Part shown: positions 26,427 to 35,315 of the stretch, one piece after another
Position numbering within the stretch: the stretch's first letter is position 1
How the letters are laid out: every line of letters starts with the position of its first letter
Origin: Paludibacterium paludis
GTDB taxonomy: Bacteria; Pseudomonadota; Gammaproteobacteria; Burkholderiales; Chromobacteriaceae
NCBI RefSeq assembly: GCF_018802605.1
Contig: NZ_CP069161.1
Span: 2,976,001 to 3,040,000 of the forward strand
Reading direction: 5' to 3'
DNA: 64,000 nucleotides
Position numbers and translations under genes: made by a program
The notes under the pieces: generated by a model
The model's input: the letters and a program-made list of their open reading frames with translations, nothing else
The model's database searches: none
What the model was told of the DNA's origin: nothing

Positions 26427-27548
26427 ATGCTGATTTTCTCCGCCCCAGCGTACGGCGTCCCGGAGCGCCGCCCAACCCGCCCGCCATTCCCGAGCCGCCA
26501 GCTCGCCAGGTTGTTCAGGTTCGCCCGTAACAGTCCGCACGAGCCGGTGCGGCTCACCCGGGCCTCGTCCTTCGTGCCCGACAGCGGCGCCGTCAATGCC
26601 GCCAACAAGGCCTTGAGCCGCCACGCCGTCGTCTGCCATTGGCCGGGACGCCGCAAACCCTTCGGCCTTGTTCCGGTTTCCCATGCCGGACATACCGCGC
26701 TGAAGGCGGTGCATGCCGAGGGGAAACAGGACACCCACCGGACCTACCTCAACGTGTTTCCGGTCAAACCGCGATGGAGATTCATCGCACTGATCAAGCG
26801 GCTGCAGCTCGACCCCGCCATGAACAGCTACCGCAAGGACAAGTACGCGATGATCTCGCGCCGCACCCAGGAAAAACTGAATGCCGGGCTACAACCGCCG
26901 CGGCCGAATCAGAAGTACTATGCTGACGCCAAGCGATGGGGAAGCAGCGCGGAAAAATGCTACCTGCCGTTTACCGGTACGGCCAGACGCGCAAACGGGT
27001 TACAGGTCAATCTGTTCGGGCTGAACGAAACATTGATGATGAAAGCATGGGAGCGCCATGCCAGCGATCCTGACGCGCATTACCGCGCCCTGAGCCCGAC
27101 GCGCAATTGCGCCGGCCTGGTTCTGACGGTGCTCGATGCCGCCGGAGCCGGGCGTTACCTGCCCTTGCCGCGCATTCGTCTTTACGCCGAACCGGACCAG
27201 GTGGGCGCGTATGTCCACGCCCTGCAGCGCGAACTGGCTCGTCTAGGCGCGAGTGCCGAACGGCTGATCGCGCGCCGCGCGGACACCTCGCTTCCGGCCA
27301 GACCGGTGTCCGCGGAACGAAACGCCGAACTCTGGAAGGACGGGCATTCCCTTCACAACCGGAGCGAGGACGAAATCAGCGCCCTTGCCCTCAAATGGGT
27401 ACGGCGCCTGACCGCGCCCGGGATGGTTCCATCCCGGGCGGAACTGGATCTTCTCGCGGCGCTGCATGACGCGATGGCGGCCCGGCCGGTTCCGGGAGAG
27501 CTGATAGCCGGACTGGCCGATCGTTTCCAGGCGGTGAAAAGTCAATGA
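26427..27548 (+). CDS. Putative permuted papain-fold (RID/IcsB/LRAT-like) effector-type protein
   Basis: A 373-residue protein without signal peptide or membrane segment. Two spaced motifs stand out: G88-H89 followed after a short turn by YLNVFP (107-112), and N227-C228 at a helix start (SPTRNCAGLVLTVLDAAG), then PDQVGAYVHAL. A histidine strand preceding an NC helix is the arrangement of circularly permuted NlpC/P60-papain proteins such as RID domains, IcsB/BopA acyltransferases and LRAT. The N-terminus (about 60 residues) is Arg/Pro/Ser-rich and unstructured, like a secretion leader. Start is uncertain: 26427 is the ATG after an AT-rich, promoter-like stretch; an upstream frame to 26217 is open. 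The enzymatic role is inference from pattern only. Confidence 0.55.
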   Translation: MLIFSAPAYGVPERRPTRPPFPSRQLARLFRFARNSPHEPVRLTRASSFVPDSGAVNAANKALSRHAVVCHWPGRRKPFGLVPVSHAGHTALKAVHAEGKQDTHRTYLNVFPVKPRWRFIALIKRLQLDPAMNSYRKDKYAMISRRTQEKLNAGLQPPRPNQKYYADAKRWGSSAEKCYLPFTGTARRANGLQVNLFGLNETLMMKAWERHASDPDAHYRALSPTRNCAGLVLTVLDAAGAGRYLPLPRIRLYAEPDQVGAYVHALQRELARLGASAERLIARRADTSLPARPVSAERNAELWKDGHSLHNRSEDEISALALKWVRRLTAPGMVPSRAELDLLAALHDAMAARPVPGELIAGLADRFQAVKSQ

Positions 27549-27749
27549 CTTAAGACAAACCCTTTTCGCAATGAGAGTCCATCCGGGAAAAACGTGGTTT
27601 TTCCCGTCAAACGTGCATATTCCCATTCCAGAAACGTGGTAAGTAGGCATACTACCGCCCGGGCGATTTTCGTGGCCGCCCGCCTGATCCAGCCTGTAGG
27701 GAGGATAAAAACCACAGGTGGACGGCCACGCAAATCCGCCCCTCCCTGC

Positions 27750-27945
27750 CTAGCGGCCGCTGTTCGCGAACACCGCTTCGAACGAATGCTGCGCGGCAAT
27801 GCCCGCCAGCGTCACCGCCATCTGCCGGTACAGATGATCGAATAGACCCTTACCCATGCTGATGCGCTTGATACCCGGACAGGGAAGGGCGCCGGTCAGT
27901 CGCGCAGGCAATCGCGCAAGGCCGTGATGTCATCCTCGTGACCTC
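27750..27945 (-). pseudogene. 3' remnant of an isocitrate lyase/PEP mutase-family gene
   Basis: Reading the minus strand, the last 60 codons before a TAG at 27750 include PGIKRISMGKGLF followed by a helix and end in EAVFANSGR. This resembles the C-terminus of the PEP mutase/isocitrate lyase superfamily (usually LGVKRISVG..L). A stop precedes it in this frame, while the adjoining upstream sequence reads GHEDDITALRDCLRD in another frame. The remnant is therefore frameshifted and lacks most of the gene. The identification rests on short motifs. Confidence 0.4.
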
Positions 27946-27962
27946 AAGCCTTGCTCCGCGGG

Positions 27963-29078
27963 TCAAAAGCGGTGCACCATCCCGAGTCCGAAACTGCGCT
28001 CGCTGCCAAGCCTGCTGTTTTTCCATTTCACACGGCCGTACGAGGAGTACAGCTCGGTACGCTTGGACAAGGCATAATCGAGCGCCACCACGACTTGGTC
28101 GTAGCCGCTCTTGTTCACGTTTTTGCCACTGAGCCTGGCATCGAAGCCTTTGGCGTAAGAAAGATAGGGCGTCAGGGCTCCAAACCGATACCCAGCCGTC
28201 AGCGCCACCTCATGGGTTTTCAGCTTCAGCTTGCCGACATCGGCGGCTTCGGCGGGGGTCAGATCACCGTTGTTCACCAGGTCCCGAAGTGCAGCGACTT
28301 GCACGACAGTGCCGGCAACCCCGCTGTAGTAGCTACCGAACCCATAGCCTTGGATCTGCTGGTAACTCGCGACCAGATACAGGTCGTTGGCCTGGTACCC
28401 CGCTTCGACACGATGCCAGTCCTTGGTGGCCGCCAGCTTGTCGGCATCCCCCCAGCGCTCATAGTTGTACTTGCCGAAGAAGCCATCGCGCTCGTAGCTC
28501 AGACCGACGTTCCACGTCTGGTTATTGGTGGTCGAACCGCTCCGCTTCGTGCGCCTCTCATCCGCGCCGTAGAGCACGGCAAAGCGGAAACCGTTCCAGT
28601 CGGGACTGTCGTAACGAATAGCATTGTTCACCCGGTCATCCAGACGGGTCAGGTAAGCCAATCCACCGACACTTTGATCGCTGTAAAAACCCGGATCGAT
28701 CAATTCCATCGAATCGTTGGCGTAATTGGACAAACGTCCCAGTCTCAGCGTCCCCCACCCCTCGCCGGCCAGACCGACGAACGTGTCGCGGGATCCCAGG
28801 CTGCCATTCTTGCTGCCATCCACAAAGACACTGCTCTCCACTTGCCAGATGGCTTTAAGGCCGTTGCCCAGATCCTCGCTGCCCTTGAAACCGATGCGGG
28901 ATTTCCAGTCGTTGACCCCGGACCCTCCTACCGGTTTGCCATCGGCATCCAGCGGCAAGGTCGAGCTATATGTCTTGTTATATTCGTAACCGCCATGCAT
29001 TTCTCCATAGAGCGTAACGTCCGCCAGGGAGACGGCAGGCAAAACCAGTGTTGCCAGAGCCAGATATGTTTTCTTCAT
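27963..29078 (-). CDS. Gram-negative trimeric porin
   Basis: A 371-residue outer-membrane porin of the Neisseria/Burkholderia type. It has a signal peptide (MKKTYLALATLVLPAVSLA), the first strand DVTLYGEMHGGYEY, KSRIGFKGSEDLGNGLKAIWQVES, SRDTFVGLAGEGWGTLRLGR in the loop-3 region, and a C-terminal strand ending GLGMVHRF with the terminal Phe needed for barrel assembly. Start 29078 places the signal peptide first; 20 extra codons upstream are not signal-like. A ribosome-binding GAGGAC precedes it. Confidence 0.93.
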   Translation of the reverse strand: MKKTYLALATLVLPAVSLADVTLYGEMHGGYEYNKTYSSTLPLDADGKPVGGSGVNDWKSRIGFKGSEDLGNGLKAIWQVESSVFVDGSKNGSLGSRDTFVGLAGEGWGTLRLGRLSNYANDSMELIDPGFYSDQSVGGLAYLTRLDDRVNNAIRYDSPDWNGFRFAVLYGADERRTKRSGSTTNNQTWNVGLSYERDGFFGKYNYERWGDADKLAATKDWHRVEAGYQANDLYLVASYQQIQGYGFGSYYSGVAGTVVQVAALRDLVNNGDLTPAEAADVGKLKLKTHEVALTAGYRFGALTPYLSYAKGFDARLSGKNVNKSGYDQVVVALDYALSKRTELYSSYGRVKWKNSRLGSERSFGLGMVHRF

Positions 29079-29431
29079 TGCTGTCCTCATCATGTCCAAG
29101 ATGCCCTTCCACCGTTTTCGACACACGTCGGGCGGCACGAAACACCTGTCATTTATGCAATAACGATACCAGTTTAGCGCACCAGCAAAGAAATATGATA
29201 TTCAGCTAAAAATTATCTCCAAACCCCCGGTAGAAACCGGGCTTCATGTCGCATAATGCCCTCACTGGCGGTGCCGTTCAGCTATTTATTCAGAATGGAT
29301 AAATGCACTGGCGAGCACGACCGGACAGGGCAAGGCGCATCGATGGCAAAACGGCTTGGGGAAAGAAGGCATTGCGGGCGGGAAGATCGATGGGATTTTG
29401 GGAGGTTATGGCACGAATAGGGCACAAAATG
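29079..29431. other. Porin upstream region
   Basis: About 350 bp between the porin start and the tRNA terminator. The porin-proximal part is AT-rich (about 29155-29220) and probably holds its promoter. No protein gene is supported; a plus-strand open frame from 29303 runs through the antisense of the tRNA-Thr gene and is rejected. Confidence 0.6.
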
Positions 29432-29465
29432 AAAAAAGGGTTGGCTGTCGTTGACAGCCAACCCC
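29432..29465 (-). terminator. Rho-independent terminator of the tRNA-Thr gene
   Basis: On the minus strand GGGTTGGCTGTC pairs with GACAGCCAACCC around a short loop and is followed by TTTTTT. It lies 10 bp beyond the tRNA 3' end. Confidence 0.93.
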
Positions 29466-29475
29466 TTGATTCTTA

Positions 29476-29551
<76 letters not shown>

Positions 29552-29563
29552 ATCCAAACCTGG

Positions 29564-29613
29564 AAAAAAAGCCTTGAGCGCGTAACGAGTACAAGTGATC
29601 AAGGCTTTTTTTG
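29564..29613. terminator. Bidirectional hairpin between tRNA genes
   Basis: AAAAAAAGCCTTGA and TCAAGGCTTTTTTT arms flank a 25-base centre. It can act as a terminator in either direction and would separate tRNA-Pro copy 1 from tRNA-Thr. Confidence 0.75.
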
Positions 29614-29618
29614 AATTC

Positions 29619-29695
29619 TGGTCGGGGTGAGAGGATTCGAACCTCCGGCCTCTACGTCCCGAACGTAGCGCTCTACCAGGCTAAGCTACACCCCG
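29619..29695 (-). tRNA. tRNA-Pro (anticodon CGG), copy 1
   Basis: A 77-nt tRNA with acceptor CGGGGTG/CACCCCG, anticodon stem CTACG/CGTAG with loop TTCGGGA (anticodon CGG), T-loop TTCGAATC and encoded CCA. Identical to the copy 77 bp upstream. Confidence 0.97.
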
Positions 29696-29771
29696 AATTG
29701 TGCGTTGGCGGATATTTTCGCCAAGAAACGCATGATATCCGATATGGACTGTTTTCGCAAGTAAAACCAGG

Positions 29772-29848
29772 TGGTCGGGGTGAGAGGATTCGAACCTCCG
29801 GCCTCTACGTCCCGAACGTAGCGCTCTACCAGGCTAAGCTACACCCCG
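29772..29848 (-). tRNA. tRNA-Pro (anticodon CGG), copy 2
   Basis: Identical in sequence to the copy at 29619-29695, including the CCA end. The 76-bp spacer between the two contains an imperfect hairpin (GCGTTGGCG/CGCCAAGAAACGC). A local tandem duplication is the simplest origin. Confidence 0.97.
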
Positions 29849-29944
29849 ATTCAGGCTTTACCGCTTTATTTTTCCCAGATCGCCAGATTGTGTCGCTTCT
29901 GCGTTACAATCTCGATATCAGAGGACGCGCATTATGAAACAATT

Positions 29945-30946
29945 ATGTGGTTTAGGCAACTAACTTTTTATCGGCTGAGCGGGGATACCCTGCCCGACGC
30001 GGCGCAACTGGCTGATGCGCTTGAGAAAAAACCCTTTCACCCGTGCGGCGGGCTCGACTGGTTCACCGAAGGCTGGGTTCCGCCCGCCAAGCACCTGGCA
30101 AGTCCGGTGTTTCCCGCACAGGGCGGCTGCCTTGCCGTGCTGCTGCGGCGCGAGGACAAAGTGCTGCCCGCGGGCGTGATCCGCGACCAGCTCGACAGCC
30201 GGGTCTCCGAAATCGAGGCGCAGGAGATGCGCAACGTCGGACGCAAGGAAAAGCTCGCGCTCAAGGAACAGATCACCGACGATCTGTTGCCGCGCGCCTT
30301 CGTGCGCTCGCAGCGCCTGTCCGCCTATCTGGACACGCGCCGGCGCTGGATGATGGTCGACAGCGGCACCGCCTCGCGCGCCGAGGCGCTGGTCAGCCAG
30401 TTGCGCGAAGCGCTGCCGCCCTTCCCCGCCGCGCTGCCGCGCACCGCGCTGTCGCCGCACGCGGCGATGACGGCATGGCTCGCCGACGGAGCGGCCCCGG
30501 ACGGCTTCGAGCTGGATGCGGATTGCGAACTGAAGGACAGCTCGGAAAACGGCGCGGTGGTGCGTTGCTCGCGCATCGACCTGACCGCGGAGGAAATCCG
30601 CCAGCACATCGCCACCGGCAAGGTGGTGACCCGCCTCGGGCTGATCTGGCGCGAACGGATCCGCTTCATGCTGACCGACACCCTGCAACTGAAACGCATC
30701 CAGTTCCTGGACGTTCTGCAGGAAGAGGCGAGCCACGCCGGCGACGACATCGCCAGCCTCTACGAAGCCACCTTCACGCTAATGAGCGGCGAACTTGGCG
30801 AGCTCGTCGACGAACTCGTCGAGGCGCTGGGCGGTCTGGAGGACTCCCAGCTTGGCACGGTGGCCAGCCACGCGGCGCCGCTCGCGGCCAGTCCGGCGCC
30901 GTCCGTTCCAGCAGACGGCGACGCGGACGTGCCCTGGGACGATTAA
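29945..30946 (+). CDS. rdgC: Recombination-associated protein RdgC
   Basis: A 333-residue nucleoid-associated, ring-forming DNA-binding protein that modulates RecA; in Neisseria it affects pilin antigenic variation. The N-terminus MWFRQLTFYRL, GGLDWFTEGWVPP, IEAQEMRNVGRKEKLALKEQI and the C-terminal LTRLGL-type stretch (VVTRLGLIWRERIRFML, LQLKRIQFLDVL) match the family. Length is slightly above the 300 of E. coli because of an Ala/Pro/Asp-rich tail. The stop overlaps that of the convergent dihydroorotate dehydrogenase gene by 3 bp. Confidence 0.95.
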   Translation: MWFRQLTFYRLSGDTLPDAAQLADALEKKPFHPCGGLDWFTEGWVPPAKHLASPVFPAQGGCLAVLLRREDKVLPAGVIRDQLDSRVSEIEAQEMRNVGRKEKLALKEQITDDLLPRAFVRSQRLSAYLDTRRRWMMVDSGTASRAEALVSQLREALPPFPAALPRTALSPHAAMTAWLADGAAPDGFELDADCELKDSSENGAVVRCSRIDLTAEEIRQHIATGKVVTRLGLIWRERIRFMLTDTLQLKRIQFLDVLQEEASHAGDDIASLYEATFTLMSGELGELVDELVEALGGLEDSQLGTVASHAAPLAASPAPSVPADGDADVPWDD

Positions 30947-31881
30947 GGCGTCCCGAGCCGGCCGCGGAACGCGTCCAGGGTCCGGTAGCCCTTGGAGCGC
31001 ATCAGCGCGGACAACTCCGCCGCGATGCGCTCGAAGGCGCCGGGCCCTTCTTCGTACAGACAGGTGCCAATCTGCACCACCGTCGCGCCGCACAGAATGT
31101 GCATGAAGGCCTCGGCGCCGCTTGTCACACCTCCGCACCCCACCACGTGCCGGTCCGGCAGCCGGCGGGCGAACTCGCGTACGTTGGCCAGCGCGGTCGG
31201 CAACACGTAGCTCCCGCCCAGCCCTCCCAGCCCGTCCTTGGGACGGATCAGCGCGAGTTCGCGCTCCACATCCACCACCAGCGCATTGCCGATCGAATTG
31301 ATGCAGGTCACGAAGCCCAGCGTCGGATAGGCGCGCAACACATCGGCCATCATGTCGAAGTGCACCGGATCGAAATACGGCGGCAACTTCACCCCGAAGG
31401 TTTTCGGGTAGATCCTGACGATGGCGTCCAGCAGGGCGGCCGAGGCGGCGAAGTCATAACCGGTCTGGGGCTTGCCCGGCACATTCGGGCAGGACAGATT
31501 GACCTCGGGCAGACAGGGCAGATCCAGCCGGGCGAGCTCGCCAAGGATGGTCAGCGTCTCGTCCGCGGACATCCCGGAAACCGAGACGAACAGCGGCTTG
31601 CCACGGCCATAGTCGTAACGCCGGGCGTAATCCAGGTAATAGCGGAAGCCCTCGTTGGGCAGCCCCATGGAATTGATGCTGCCAAAAGGCAAGGCGGCGT
31701 AGCGTGGTTCGGGATTGCCGGCGCGCGGCTCAAGCGTGCAGCTTTTGGTGATCACGGCGCCGGCGCAGGATGCGGCGAGCCGGTCCAGTTCATCGGCGTG
31801 GCGGCACATGACCCCGGACGCGTTGAACAGCGGCGAGGCCATCGAGAGCCCCAGCCATGAAACGGAAAGATCGATCTCCAT
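30943..31881 (-). CDS. Dihydroorotate dehydrogenase, class 1A type
   Basis: A 312-residue soluble FMN enzyme that oxidises dihydroorotate, using fumarate in class 1A. The catalytic base is a cysteine, Cys131 in EVNLSCPNVPGKPQTGYD, as in Lactococcus PyrDA; ASGVMC, SINSMGLPNEGF and VGCGGVTSGAEAFMHILCGA (FMN phosphate site) also match. Class 2 enzymes use serine and a membrane anchor, both absent. Start 31881 matches the family N-terminus (MEIDLSVSWLGL). Most betaproteobacteria rely on class 2, so this may be an additional gene. Confidence 0.88.
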   Translation of the reverse strand: MEIDLSVSWLGLSMASPLFNASGVMCRHADELDRLAASCAGAVITKSCTLEPRAGNPEPRYAALPFGSINSMGLPNEGFRYYLDYARRYDYGRGKPLFVSVSGMSADETLTILGELARLDLPCLPEVNLSCPNVPGKPQTGYDFAASAALLDAIVRIYPKTFGVKLPPYFDPVHFDMMADVLRAYPTLGFVTCINSIGNALVVDVERELALIRPKDGLGGLGGSYVLPTALANVREFARRLPDRHVVGCGGVTSGAEAFMHILCGATVVQIGTCLYEEGPGAFERIAAELSALMRSKGYRTLDAFRGRLGTP

Positions 31882-31959
31882 GCCACACTCCAGTTCCGGT
31901 TGTCCGGGAAGGGAGTGTGGCATGGAGAGCCGGTCATGGCCCTGCGTCAGATCAACGAC

Positions 31960-33732
31960 TCAGGCGAAGAAATGCGTCGCCGTCTGGTAAAACACGAAGG
32001 ACACCACCCAGGCCAGCAGCAGCGACCAGCCGACATTCAGACTGGTGAACGCCACGCTGCGCGACTCGCGGTGAATGGCCGAGATGGTCGACACGCACGG
32101 CACGTAGATCAGCGTGAAAAGCAGGAAGCTCATCGCCGACATCCAGTCCAGATGCTGGATCAGCGCGCCGCCCAGGCCGGCTTCCGGTACCCCGTAGATG
32201 ACGGCCATGCTGCCTAGCAGGATTTCCTTGGCCACAAAGCCGAACAGCAGGGCGACGGCCAGTTCGTGGCGGATGCCGATCGGATCGAGCACCGGCGCGA
32301 ACACGTCGCCCAGCGCGTCGGCCAGCGTGCGGTTCGCGCCGGCGGGAATGTGGGTCAGCAGCCAGACCATCACCACGCCGACCAGGATGAAGGTGGAGGC
32401 CAGCTCCAGGAAAGCGCGCACCTCGCCCACGGCCCGGACGAAGAGATGGCGGGCGCCGGGCAAACGGTAGGGCGGCACCTCCAGCAGGAAAAGCTCGCGG
32501 CCGGCGAAACGGCGCCGGAACACCCATGCGGTAAAGATGGCCACCAGCAGGCTCAACACGTACATGCCGGTCAGCACCCACGGCGCGACACTCGCGGAAA
32601 ACAGCGTGCTGGCGAAGAACACCACCACCTGCAGGCGCGCCGAGCACAGCGAGAGCGGAATGATCAGCATCGACAGGAGACGCTGCCCCCGGTCGCGCAT
32701 CACCCGCGTGCCCAGAATGGCCGGCACATTGCAGCCAAAGCCCATCAGCTGCATGACGAACCCCCGTCCGTCGAGTCCCAGGCGCGCCATCAGCGCGTCG
32801 GTCAGGTACGCGGCCCGCGCGAGGTAACCGCTGTCCTCGACCAGCGCCATCAGCACGAAGAACACGAAAATGATCGGCGCGAAGGTCAGCACCGTGCTCA
32901 CCCCCTGCCAGACGCCATCAAGCAGCAGGCTCGCCACGATCGGCGGCAGCGCCGCGGTGGCCGGAACCAGTGCCCCGTCCTTCACGACATCCAGCGCCCC
33001 GGCGACCAGATCCTGCAAGGGTTTGCCGATCGAATAGGTGGCGTTGAACACCAGCGCCATGATCAGGAAAAACAGCGGCACGCCGAGCCACGGGTGCATC
33101 AGCCAGCGGTCGACCTTTTCCGTGACCCGCGGGGGCAGCACGGGCGGCACCGACCAGACCCCGGCGAGCATCGCCTTCGCGCGGCCGATCGCCGCATCGT
33201 GGGCGGGAAGGGCCGACAGGTCGGCGCGGACGGCGGGCTCGGGGCGCGACGCGAGGGCGCCGAGCGCCTGCATCATGCCCTCCCAACCCGTCATGCGCCG
33301 GGCGGAGACCAGTCGCACCGGCACGCCGAGGCGCCCGGCGAGCGCCGGCAGGTCAAGATCGACCGCCATGCCGCGCGCCTCGTCGGCCATGTTCAGCACC
33401 ACAAGGCAGGGCACGCCGCTGGCGATCACCTGCACGGCGAGCGGCAGTTGCCGGTCGAGCTGGCAGACGTTGAGCACCAGCACCAGACCGTCGAACCCGG
33501 TGCCGGCCAGAACATCGCGGACCACCGCCTCGTCGTCGCTGTAGCCGGTCAGGTCATTGACGCCGGGCAGGTCCACGAGCTCGACCATGCTGCCGCCGAG
33601 CAGCACCCTGGCCCGGGCCAGTTCCACGGTCAGTCCCGGCCAGTTGCCGACCCGCTGCGACAGTCCGGTCAAACGATTGAACAGTGTGGATTTCCCCGTG
33701 TTGGGAAAACCGATCAGCGCGAAACGTTTCAT
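31960..33732 (-). CDS. feoB: Ferrous iron transporter FeoB
   Basis: A 590-residue inner-membrane Fe2+ transporter. The N-terminal G-domain has G1 GFPNTGKS (8-15), G2 GNWPGLTVE, G3 DLPGVNDL and G4 LNMADE. The membrane part has two gate segments (VFVLMALVEDSGYLARAAY, GFGCNVPAILGTRV) and the C-terminal FeoB region. At 590 residues it is shorter than E. coli FeoB (773), mostly through a compact spacer and C-terminus. It overlaps feoA by 4 bp. Confidence 0.96.
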   Translation of the reverse strand: MKRFALIGFPNTGKSTLFNRLTGLSQRVGNWPGLTVELARARVLLGGSMVELVDLPGVNDLTGYSDDEAVVRDVLAGTGFDGLVLVLNVCQLDRQLPLAVQVIASGVPCLVVLNMADEARGMAVDLDLPALAGRLGVPVRLVSARRMTGWEGMMQALGALASRPEPAVRADLSALPAHDAAIGRAKAMLAGVWSVPPVLPPRVTEKVDRWLMHPWLGVPLFFLIMALVFNATYSIGKPLQDLVAGALDVVKDGALVPATAALPPIVASLLLDGVWQGVSTVLTFAPIIFVFFVLMALVEDSGYLARAAYLTDALMARLGLDGRGFVMQLMGFGCNVPAILGTRVMRDRGQRLLSMLIIPLSLCSARLQVVVFFASTLFSASVAPWVLTGMYVLSLLVAIFTAWVFRRRFAGRELFLLEVPPYRLPGARHLFVRAVGEVRAFLELASTFILVGVVMVWLLTHIPAGANRTLADALGDVFAPVLDPIGIRHELAVALLFGFVAKEILLGSMAVIYGVPEAGLGGALIQHLDWMSAMSFLLFTLIYVPCVSTISAIHRESRSVAFTSLNVGWSLLLAWVVSFVFYQTATHFFA

Positions 33733-33956
33733 GCGAGCCGGACTCCGATGGCACGGGCAAGACTTCGCCGCAACAACACATGGGTCGTGCCCACCTGCAG
33801 CACCAGGGGCCCGCCAAGGGGCGCGATGCGCTCCACCCGCAGCGTTTCTCCGGGCAGCAATCCGAAAGCGGCGACACGGCGGCAGGCCTCGTCGTCAAGG
33901 TCGAGCCTGGCGATCACGGCGCGATCCCCCCGGCTCAATTGGTCCAGCGTCTGCAT
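33729..33956 (-). CDS. feoA: FeoA SH3-like protein
   Basis: A 75-residue cytoplasmic partner of FeoB. It has the FeoA layout: MQTLDQLSRGDRAVI, the AAFGLLPGETLRVERIAPLGGP turn and a final strand VLLRRSLARAIGV. Start codon directly upstream of feoB, with translational coupling. Confidence 0.93.
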   Translation of the reverse strand: MQTLDQLSRGDRAVIARLDLDDEACRRVAAFGLLPGETLRVERIAPLGGPLVLQVGTTHVLLRRSLARAIGVRLA

Positions 33957-33974
33957 AAACGTGACTTCACAGAT

Positions 33975-33993
33975 GATAACGGGAATGGTTTAT
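33975..33993 (-). promoter_or_regulatory. Possible Fur box upstream of feoA
   Basis: GATAACGGGAATGGTTTAT matches about 11 of 19 positions of the Fur consensus GATAATGATAATCATTATC and lies 19 bp before the feoA start in an AT-rich stretch. The match is marginal; feo operons are commonly controlled by Fur, which is the main support. Confidence 0.3.
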
Positions 33994-34144
33994 ATTTATA
34001 CCCCACACTTCTTCGATCCGTATACAAATGAAGGCGATGGTTGACGAGCGTCAATAAGGGTCGGGAGAAATCAACACACCTCGAAGTGCCGGCGAGTCTG
34101 CTAAAATCGCTGCATTCTTTGAATTCCCCGTTACGGAACACATC

Positions 34145-34714
34145 ATGAGCATCAAATCGGACAAATGGATCCGCCGCATGGCGGAGCAGCACGGCATGAT
34201 CGCGCCGTTCGAGCCCAATCAGATCAAGAACGTGGACGGGCAGAAGGTGATCTCCTATGGCACGTCAAGCTACGGTTACGACATCCGCTGCGCCGACGAA
34301 TTCAAGGTGTTCACCAACATCAACAGCACCATCGTCGACCCGAAAAACTTCGATCCCAAGTCCTTTGTGGAAGTCTCGGGCGACGGCTACTGCATCATTC
34401 CGCCCAACTCCTTCGCCCTGGCGCGCACCGTCGAGTATTTCCGCATCCCGCGCACGGTGCTGACCGTATGCCTTGGCAAGTCGACCTACGCGCGCTGCGG
34501 CATCATCGTCAACGTCACGCCGTTCGAGCCCGAGTGGGAAGGCTATGTCACGCTGGAGTTCTCCAACACGACCCCGCTGCCGGCCAAGATCTACGCCAAC
34601 GAAGGCGTGGCCCAGGTGCTGTTCTTCGAATCCGATGAAGAGTGCGACGTGTCCTACAGCGACCGCAACGGCAAGTACATGGGTCAGCACGGCGTCACCC
34701 TGCCCCGCCCGTAA
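34145..34714 (+). CDS. dcd: dCTP deaminase
   Basis: A 189-residue trimeric enzyme that deaminates dCTP to dUTP for thymidylate synthesis. Family elements: [65 protein letters not shown] (short segments of it are diagnostic) with the catalytic glutamate, and [21 protein letters not shown]. Length equals E. coli-type Dcd. Divergent from feoA. Confidence 0.97.
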   Translation: MSIKSDKWIRRMAEQHGMIAPFEPNQIKNVDGQKVISYGTSSYGYDIRCADEFKVFTNINSTIVDPKNFDPKSFVEVSGDGYCIIPPNSFALARTVEYFRIPRTVLTVCLGKSTYARCGIIVNVTPFEPEWEGYVTLEFSNTTPLPAKIYANEGVAQVLFFESDEECDVSYSDRNGKYMGQHGVTLPRP

Positions 34715-34737
34715 CCCGCCCCCGGAACACGGCAAAA

Positions 34738-34798
34738 GAACTGGCCGGGGACATGTCGCGAAGGCGCGTCACCCGGCCAAATCAGTTCTCGCTTTTTT
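34738..34798 (+). terminator. Terminator after dcd
   Basis: GAACTGGCCGGG pairs with CCCGGCCA..AGTTC across a 20-base centre, followed by GCTTTTTTG. Ends the dcd transcript; nothing else is seen in the 200-bp gap up to 34918. Confidence 0.7.
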
Positions 34799-34918
34799 GC
34801 CGATGTAGGCTAATGTGAATCAGGGTTGCGAAGAGTCGCTTCCGGCTTTTCTTCCCTGGCACAGCAGCTGTTTCTGTTGGGGCGTTGGCGGTTCCCCCTT
34901 GCCGCTGCGCCTCTTTTT

Positions 34919-35233
34919 TTATGGCCGCAGCCGCCGGTTCGTGACCACAACGCCGGCTTCCACCATCACCGCCCGCAATTCGCGGGTCATCCTGGCCAGA
35001 TCGTCGTCCAGCCTCGCGTGCAGATCGTGCATCCCCGCTTTGAGAATCACCGATGCCAGTTGCCCGGCCTCGACGCCGAACACCTCTCCCAGCGCCTTGA
35101 GTTCATGACAATCGGAATGGCTGAGCGGCACTCCCACCGTATGGTGCGTTTGCGGGTCGATCAGCTCGCAGCAACCCTCCACTCCGCAGCGGGATTCCAG
35201 TTCCGTCAGTAGACGGTCGATTTCGTGTGACAT
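34919..35233 (-). CDS. Small cysteine/histidine-containing hypothetical protein
   Basis: A 104-residue soluble protein. It carries CGVEGCCEL near the N-terminus and LSHSDCHELKALGEVFGV in the middle, followed by a helical, charged C-terminal half (LHARLDDDLARMTRELRAVM). A good GGGAGG site precedes the ATG, and codon use resembles its neighbours, so it is probably real. I do not recognise the family. Metal binding by the Cys/His residues is possible but not shown. Confidence 0.65.
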   Translation of the reverse strand: MSHEIDRLLTELESRCGVEGCCELIDPQTHHTVGVPLSHSDCHELKALGEVFGVEAGQLASVILKAGMHDLHARLDDDLARMTRELRAVMVEAGVVVTNRRLRP

Positions 35234-35315
35234 GATCCTATCCTCCCTTGTCGAACACCTCCCCCTTCCTGACTTCAGGATAGACCAGCGATGAACGACG
35301 GGAATATGTTCCAGA

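Noticed and set aside
29619..29848. Tandem tRNA-Pro genes as an integration hot spot
   Set aside because: No integrase gene, direct-repeat att site or island-like sequence is seen beside them.
29611..29937. Protein frame containing a repeated RGERIRTSGLYVPN segment
   Set aside because: It is the antisense translation of the two identical tRNA-Pro genes.
32266..34044. Open frame of 592 codons on the plus strand over feoB and feoA
   Set aside because: Very rich in His/Gln/Arg, no domain, and FeoB/FeoA on the minus strand are certain.
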